Source of the DNA: Longimicrobiaceae bacterium
Lineage (GTDB): Bacteria > Gemmatimonadota > Gemmatimonadetes > Longimicrobiales > Longimicrobiaceae
Reading direction: 5' to 3'
Assembly (NCBI GenBank): GCA_036375715.1
Contig: DASVBS010000047.1
Coordinates: forward strand, 1 to 64,000
DNA length: 64,000 bases
The notes under the pieces are model-generated. The model was not told the DNA's origin. It worked only from the letters and a program-made list of their open reading frames with translations, and made no database searches. The position numbers and the translations under genes are program-made. This document shows, one piece after another, positions 61,084 through 64,000 of the stretch (its first letter is position 1; each line of letters starts with the position of its first letter).

Positions 61084-62202
61084 ATGGAGGCAGCGAATCG
61101 AGCTTCGGCACCGGCGGCACTCGTGGCGGGGGCGTTGATGTACGCGGGGTGGCAGGCGCTCCGCCGAGCCAGAGAGGCCGATATTTACGGGCAGGTGGCT
61201 CTCGTGACGGGGGGATCGCGCGGTCTCGGCTTGCTGATCGCCCACGAGTTGCTCGAGGCCGGATGTCAGGTAGCCGTCTGCGCGCGCGATGTGACCGAGC
61301 TGGAAGCCGCCCGGGAGCAACTGGAGCGGAGCGGCGGCCAGGTAATGTCGATCGCCTGCGACGTGAGCGACCCGGTCCAGGTTCGGAACATGGTCGAGCA
61401 GATCGAGGCGGAGCTCGGGCCCGTCGCTCTGCTGGTGAACAACGCCAGCATCATCCAGGTCGGTCCCCTCGAGGCGATGACGCTGGATGACTTCCGCGAG
61501 GCGATGGAAGTGAACTTCTGGGGGGTGGTGAACACAACCCTGGCTGTGCTGCCCGGCATGCGAAGTCGCCGGGCCGGCCGCCTCGTCAACATCACCTCGA
61601 TCGGGGGGAAGGTCGCGATTCCCCACCTCTTGCCATACGACTGCGCGAAGTTCGCCGCGGTGGGCTTCTCGGAGGGCCTCCGAGCCGAGCTGGCTCGCTA
61701 CGGCATCAGCGTTACGACGGTGGTGCCGGGGCTGATGCGCACCGGCTCTCCCGTGAACGCCTTCTTCAAGGGCGAGGTGGATCGTGAGTTCACCTGGTTC
61801 AGCCTGGGCGACGCTACACCGGTAAGCGCGATGAGCGCTCGACGCGCGGCGCGCCAGATCGTGTCGGCCGCACGGCGAGGGGCCGCCGAGGTGACACTGA
61901 GCTGGCAGGCGAAGGCGCTGCGCGTCACCCACGATCTCTTCCCGGGTCCCACTGCGCGGCTCCTGGGCGTGGTGAACCGTGCCCTTCCCTCTGGTAACGG
62001 GGCCGAGAGCGTGCGGGGGATGGAGATCGCCACACCCGTGTCCCCTTCGCCCGCCACGGCGATGATGAATCGGGCTGCTCGTCGCAACAACCAGTACGGA
62101 GGAAGACCGGAGCCCTCGCCGACGCACGCCCGCAAGGTGGGCCTGTCCGGCGTGGCGCAACCGGACGGCGCATCACCATCCGAACCGGAGAGTGAACGAT
62201 GA
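61084..62202 (+). CDS. Short-chain dehydrogenase/reductase 1
   Basis: 372 residues from ATG 61084 (AGGAG upstream). A hydrophobic N-terminus (AALVAGALMYAGWQAL) may anchor it to the membrane. Rossmann motif VTGGSRGLGLLIA, NNAS, catalytic Ser in ITSIGG and YDCAK (YxxxK). The last 90 residues are an extra region rich in Arg, Pro and Ser. Substrate unknown. Overlaps the next SDR by four bases, so the two act together. Confidence 0.9.
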   Translation: MEAANRASAPAALVAGALMYAGWQALRRAREADIYGQVALVTGGSRGLGLLIAHELLEAGCQVAVCARDVTELEAAREQLERSGGQVMSIACDVSDPVQVRNMVEQIEAELGPVALLVNNASIIQVGPLEAMTLDDFREAMEVNFWGVVNTTLAVLPGMRSRRAGRLVNITSIGGKVAIPHLLPYDCAKFAAVGFSEGLRAELARYGISVTTVVPGLMRTGSPVNAFFKGEVDREFTWFSLGDATPVSAMSARRAARQIVSAARRGAAEVTLSWQAKALRVTHDLFPGPTARLLGVVNRALPSGNGAESVRGMEIATPVSPSPATAMMNRAARRNNQYGGRPEPSPTHARKVGLSGVAQPDGASPSEPESER

Positions 62203-63299
62203 GGCGGCGCAGGCGGGAGCGGGTCGTCGTCATCACGGGGGCCTCAGCCGGGGTGGGCCGGGCCACCGCACGTGCCTTCGCCCGCCAGGGTGCCCGGATC
62301 GCCCTTCTGGCGCGGGGCGCTGCCGGACTCGAGGGAGCCCGGCGTGAGGTCGAGGCGCTTGGCGGAACGGCGTTGGTCGTCCCCGCCGACGTCGCCGATC
62401 CCGATCAGGTGGAGGCGGCCGCCGACCGCGCGGAGCGGGAGCTGGGGCCGATCGACGTGTGGGTCAACAACGCGATGAATTCCGTCTTCTCCCCCGTGCG
62501 GGAGATGACCCCGGAGGACTACCGGCGCGTGACGGAGGTGACCTACCTGGGCTATGTCTATTGCACCCTCTCTGCCCTGCGCCGGATGCTCCCGCGGGAT
62601 CGGGGGAAGATCATCTTCGTGGGCTCCGCTCTGGCCTATCGGGGGATCCCGCTGCAGTCTGCGTACTGCGCGGCCAAACACGCCGTGCAGGGATTCTTCG
62701 ATTCCCTCCGCACCGAGTTGATGCACGACGGGAGCAAGGTGCAGGTCACCATGGTGCAGCTCCCGGCGCTCAACACCCCGCAGTTTCGCTGGGTGAAGAG
62801 CCGGCTTCCGAACAAGGCCCAACCGGTCCCTCCGATCTTGCAGCCGGAAGTTGCTGCGGATGCGATCCTGTTCGCGGCGGATCACGATCGACGCGAGCTC
62901 TGGGTAGGTTGGCCGACCGTCAAGGCGATCGCGGGGAACCGGATCGTGCCCTGGTATGCGGACCTGCGGCTCGCGCGTGAAGGCGTTCAAGCTCAGCAGC
63001 TGGACGAACCGGAGGATCCTGACCGACCTCACAACCTGTGGGAGCCGGTGGATGACGAGGTCGATTTCGGTGCCCACGGCGATTTCGACGTTCGTTCGAG
63101 ACCCAGCACATCGCAGCTGTGGCTGGCCAAGCATCGGCCGGCCCTCAGCGTGGCCGGTGCGGCGATCGCCGCGGCAGCGGCCGTCCTGACCGGCCTGGCC
63201 ACTCGCAACGGTCGGTCGGGCGAACCCGAGGCGGACAGTGCGGAAGCCTTCGACGCCCAGCTCGCCTGGCTCGAGGAACGGCATCCGATGCCAGATTGA
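62199..63299 (+). CDS. Short-chain dehydrogenase/reductase 2 with C-terminal membrane helix
   Basis: 366 residues from an ATG overlapping the previous stop. Starts with five consecutive Arg, then VVVITGASAGVGRATARAFA, VNNAMN, FVGSALAYRG and SAYCAAK (catalytic YxxxK). After the SDR fold (about 1-255) comes an acidic linker and a hydrophobic stretch near 310-330 (PALSVAGAAIAAAAAVLTGL), so it is probably membrane-anchored from the C-terminus. Substrate unknown. Confidence 0.9.
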   Translation: MRRRRRERVVVITGASAGVGRATARAFARQGARIALLARGAAGLEGARREVEALGGTALVVPADVADPDQVEAAADRAERELGPIDVWVNNAMNSVFSPVREMTPEDYRRVTEVTYLGYVYCTLSALRRMLPRDRGKIIFVGSALAYRGIPLQSAYCAAKHAVQGFFDSLRTELMHDGSKVQVTMVQLPALNTPQFRWVKSRLPNKAQPVPPILQPEVAADAILFAADHDRRELWVGWPTVKAIAGNRIVPWYADLRLAREGVQAQQLDEPEDPDRPHNLWEPVDDEVDFGAHGDFDVRSRPSTSQLWLAKHRPALSVAGAAIAAAAAVLTGLATRNGRSGEPEADSAEAFDAQLAWLEERHPMPD

Positions 63300-63365
63300 G
63301 CTGTCGCCGGCTGTCCACGCGGGTGTGCGATGGACGGCCGTCCTGTCATCGACAGTGGACGGAAC

Positions 63366-63398
63366 GGCGGCGTGCCGGGCGCGTCGCCGCTTCTTTTT
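63366..63398 (+). terminator. Terminator after SDR pair
   Basis: GCGGCG (63367-63372) and CGCCGC (63385-63390), followed by TTCTTTTT (63391-63398). The stop is at 63299. The following 175 bases up to 63573 are relatively AT-rich at first (to about 63450) and hold no gene; a promoter for the next gene is likely there. Confidence 0.7.
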
Positions 63399-63573
63399 AA
63401 TAGCGTTTATCTCACATATCTACAATGACTTAAACGTACTGCTGAAAGGATAGACGGGGCCGGCCCCGGGCTTGCTCAGGGCGGATGAACATGGTACGTA
63501 CGTAAGCGCGCCGGGCGATCGAGCGGACGGTCGCCAGAGTGTCATCCCTGTTTTCACCCTGATGGAGAGCACG

Positions 63574-64000
63574 ATGTTCAACCGACGATCACTTCTCCTG
63601 CTTCCGATCTTCGGCCTGGTCCTGGGCGCATGCGACGACTCCACCGCCCCGGAGGGGGACGAGCTCAGCGCCGAGGAAGCCGTCGCTCTGGCGATCGCTC
63701 TGGACAACACGAGCAGTTCCGCCGTCGATCCGCAGCCCGATCCGGAGGGTCCCGATCTGGCTCTCCTTCCGTCTGACGGGCCATCGAAGGCGGTGACCAC
63801 CGGTCGAGACGAGTTCTCCATCGATCTCCCCTGTCCTCGCGGCGGCACCGCGCGGCTGGAGGGCGAGCGCGAGCTCGTGATCGATAGCGACGAGGGTTTC
63901 ATCACCTTGGATGTCGAAGCGTCCAAAGGCCACACCGGCTGCACCTTCCGCACGGGTGGGGGGATCGACATCACGATCGACGGGACGGTTACCTTTGTCG
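63574..64000 (+). CDS. Lipoprotein of unknown function (3' end outside window)
   Basis: Open frame from ATG 63574 (GGAGAG upstream) to the window end, at least 142 residues. Another ATG at 63562 is in frame. Signal peptide with lipobox (PIFGLVLGACDDSTAP, Cys about 20), an acidic region (EGDELSAEEA), and a beta-rich part with two Cys (LPCPRGG and GCTFRTGGGIDI). Ends inside a strand-like segment, so the gene continues. No family recognised. Confidence 0.75.
   Translation, partial: MFNRRSLLLLPIFGLVLGACDDSTAPEGDELSAEEAVALAIALDNTSSSAVDPQPDPEGPDLALLPSDGPSKAVTTGRDEFSIDLPCPRGGTARLEGERELVIDSDEGFITLDVEASKGHTGCTFRTGGGIDITIDGTVTFV

Overview
The window is a high-GC, gene-dense stretch of a Gram-negative chromosome. 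It contains housekeeping genes (3' end of gyrB, infA, dnaE, accA, ricT, metG), an outer membrane (SusC/SusD pair, a TonB receptor, beta-barrels, many lipoproteins), an ECF sigma factor fused translationally to a Ser/Thr kinase with a periplasmic C-terminus, and several M1, M16, M23 and M30-like peptidases. This mix is most like Gemmatimonadota (Longimicrobiales or Gemmatimonadales). That placement is an inference from gene content. I see no insertion sequence, phage, CRISPR, tRNA or rRNA gene.

Layout. 1-1880: end of gyrB, then two tandem transcription units, each encoding a 41-residue basic peptide and each with its own ECF-like promoter, ribosome site and terminator. 1880-6819: YceI protein, a TonB-plug lipoprotein, and a sigma factor/kinase pair. 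6900-11740: two Arg/Tyr/Gly-rich proteins, Smr and NYN-RNase proteins, an outer-membrane protein and a metalloprotease lipoprotein. 11767-16014: a Fur-box-controlled operon on the minus strand (HmuY-like lipoprotein, TonB receptor, exported CbiX-like chelatase). 16265-21832: infA, a zinc-ribbon protein, an M1 aminopeptidase, two more Fur-box genes and deoC. 21857-30548: stomatin-like protein, GntR regulator and POT transporter; EamA exporter, inositol phosphatase, OsmC, cysteine synthase, aspartokinase. 30562-37149: PD40 protein, a LMW-phosphatase/fructosamine-kinase pair, a PLD protein, MltD and LemA. 37154-48923: a long minus-strand run from dnaE to yggT, including two M16 proteins without an intact active site. 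49269-58689: a polysaccharide utilisation locus (SusC, SusD with a PDZ-like insert, GH144-type glucanase, sulfatase, PHP lipoprotein). 58907-64000: acyl-CoA dehydrogenase, two SDRs and a truncated lipoprotein gene.

Common threads. Three Fur-like palindromes mark an iron regulon. Three exact or near-exact GAAAC-N16-CGTA sites (two before the 41-aa genes, one before lemA) suggest an ECF sigma regulon. Four intergenic regions are filled by inverted arms of short tandem repeats. The strongest candidate for something undescribed is the duplicated 41-aa peptide gene: a 16-residue block is identical in protein although 12 of its 16 codons differ between copies.
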